Shown here: in pieces, positions 62,867-64,000 of the stretch
Numbering within the stretch: position 1 is the first letter of the stretch
How the letters are laid out: each line of letters begins with the position of its first letter
Assembly (NCBI RefSeq): GCF_037975235.1
Contig: NZ_CP150241.1
Coordinates: forward strand, 1,054,001 to 1,118,000
Direction: 5' to 3'
Source of the DNA: Paenibacillus sp. FSL R5-0341
GTDB taxonomy: Bacteria; Bacillota; Bacilli; Paenibacillales; Paenibacillaceae
Length of the DNA stretch: 64,000 nucleotides
Translations under genes and position numbers: made by a program
Notes under the pieces: generated by a model
Seen by the model: the letters and a program-made list of their open reading frames with translations, nothing else
What the model was told of the DNA's origin: nothing
The model's database searches: none

Positions 62867-64000
62867 CTATACTTTGCGTTTATATTTCCCTGTATACGGG
62901 ATAGTAAGATGGATCTTGAGATCCTGGATCGAATCTTCCGTAAGCATCATCTTACTCCCATTGTTGGATAACTTACGCCAGAGTTTCGGATTTTTGCGAT
63001 ACAGCTTCTCCTGAAGACCGTAAATATCCACCCCACGCTCAAGGCCGTGACGGTAGGTCTGCATGATCTGTTCCCGCAACTTCACTTCACTGATCTGGAT
63101 CATCTCTTCATAAGAGGTGGGCACCAGATATTCGTACAACGCGGTTAGGTATTGGGCATCAATGTTGAACTTGACCTCTTCACCTTGAATGACAGGCTTA
63201 ATTTTGATCTTCGGCAATCCTACACTGAGTGCCCCATAGATCGTTCCGTCCTTCTGGACAAGTAGGGGAGCACGCCGCATGTCCTTGATTAGCCAGTGAT
63301 AACCGGGAAGCTGACTGCGTGGCAGGAATTCGAAGTTAACCCCCGTCCTTTCAAAAAAGGCCCCCTCGACCAGAAACAGATCATGTTTCTTTTGGTTTTC
63401 AGACCATTGAGTATTGTTCAATGCAATACTCGGCAGATACGTGGTGGTAGCCGGATCATTATGCGTTGCAATGAGCTTGAAGCTGAGGACGGGCGGGTAC
63501 AACGATTCTTCCATATAAGTGGGCAGCGGGTTATGAAGAATGCTATCCAGTGGCGACATATTGTAGATGGACGTTGCACTCAGGATTTTTTCCAGAGGCT
63601 CTCGTGTTCCATATACCCAGGTTGTATAACGAGATTCTGGAAACCGTCCCAGCATGTCGAACACTTCTTTGATATGTTTACTGGTGAGCACACCTTCTGC
63701 CATAACGATGGCGGTCACATGCCCCCAGGCCATATGCAATTGAGCCGTACGGAACAACTCGTTGAGCGCAAGGCTCATGGTTTTCCCTTCGGCATGGCCG
63801 ACCCACACAGGTGGGGTATCTGCACTTTTGGTCGAACTTTCACTTTTGGCAACACTGGCAAAATCCAGCGTTTGCACATACAGATGATACATGCCGTCCT
63901 TATAATCAATCCCAAAGGCTTTGGCGTAGTCTACCTGTTGGATTTCAAATGCACTCCAGCATCCACTCGTCATCACGCACATCGATAGGCTTAACAGACT
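62867..64000 (-). CDS. Ger(x)C-family spore germination lipoprotein (5' end outside the window)
   Basis: At least 377 residues; the frame stays open to the window edge (SLLSLS before Met at 63982), so the true start lies beyond 64000. A lipoprotein-like signal ends at TSGC. The body shows family hallmarks: YAKAFGIDYKDGMYHLYVQTL, WGHVTAIVMAEGVL, and the C-terminal RHGLERGVDIYGLQEKLYRKNPKLWRKL stretch split across the conserved helix. GerC subunits sit on the outer face of the inner spore membrane in a complex with GerA and GerB proteins that senses nutrients. It supports a spore-forming host. Confidence 0.9.
   Translation of the reverse strand, partial: SLLSLSMCVMTSGCWSAFEIQQVDYAKAFGIDYKDGMYHLYVQTLDFASVAKSESSTKSADTPPVWVGHAEGKTMSLALNELFRTAQLHMAWGHVTAIVMAEGVLTSKHIKEVFDMLGRFPESRYTTWVYGTREPLEKILSATSIYNMSPLDSILHNPLPTYMEESLYPPVLSFKLIATHNDPATTTYLPSIALNNTQWSENQKKHDLFLVEGAFFERTGVNFEFLPRSQLPGYHWLIKDMRRAPLLVQKDGTIYGALSVGLPKIKIKPVIQGEEVKFNIDAQYLTALYEYLVPTSYEEMIQISEVKLREQIMQTYRHGLERGVDIYGLQEKLYRKNPKLWRKLSNNGSKMMLTEDSIQDLKIHLTIPYTGKYKRKV

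Overview
The window looks like a chromosomal segment of a moderate-GC, spore-forming Firmicute, most probably Paenibacillus or a close relative. The signs are Shine-Dalgarno-rich genes, a Ger(x)C spore-germination lipoprotein, Fur boxes and cre-like sites of the Bacillus type, a cyclodextrin glucanotransferase of the Paenibacillus/Bacillus circulans kind, and many lipoboxes. The assignment rests on gene content only. No tRNA, rRNA or CRISPR array was seen.

Layout. 1-11.6 kb: starch and maltodextrin use (end of malF, malG, a secreted CGTase, a cytoplasmic neopullulanase/cyclomaltodextrinase) plus an MFS exporter. Embedded here is a tight three-gene cassette (5.2-9.4 kb): an esterase, a BtrH-like acyltransferase fused to an acyl carrier domain, and an adenylating ligase. 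11.8-14.9 kb: a secreted protein of unknown role and a secreted pectate lyase. 15.1-31.1 kb: two Fur-boxed units. The first is an ABC siderophore importer (lipoprotein, two permeases, ATPase). The second is a siderophore operon with three IucA/IucC synthetases, SbnG-like and SbnH-like enzymes, an exporter, a diaminobutyrate aminotransferase and an ATP-grasp ligase. It resembles the staphyloferrin B locus, but sbnA/sbnB are absent and a diaminobutyrate aminotransferase is present. 31.4-37.5 kb: a large GH2 beta-galactosidase, a VOC protein, a lone ATP-grasp protein, a membrane-anchored protein and a broken lipoprotein gene.

37.6-41.4 kb: a WXG-type polymorphic toxin with a CdiA_C-like tRNase end, its presumed immunity genes, and downstream silent toxin-end cassettes bounded by a 51-bp direct repeat. 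42.5-51.9 kb: a nucleic-acid defence region. It holds a PLD/DExH helicase and a very AT-rich four-gene operon (Rad50-like ABC ATPase, small middle component, PD-(D/E)XK nuclease, DNA methyltransferase). A MazG-like gene and a truncated PLD-helicase relic follow. 51.9-56.5 kb: a MerR/TipAS regulator, a DUF2268-type metalloprotease, an MFS exporter and galactokinase.

57.1-61.2 kb: a lipase effector resembling the reverse-domain type VII lipase TslA, its WXG100-like partner, three paralogous cystatin-like lipoproteins that could be immunity proteins, and a collapsed second copy of the lipase/WXG pair. 61.2-64 kb: three small membrane-protein genes and the Ger(x)C gene running off the end.

The strongest candidates for something new are the ABC/nuclease/methyltransferase operon, the Dab-type Sbn-like siderophore operon, the BtrH-carrier cassette, and the two toxin-immunity loci with their decayed spare copies.
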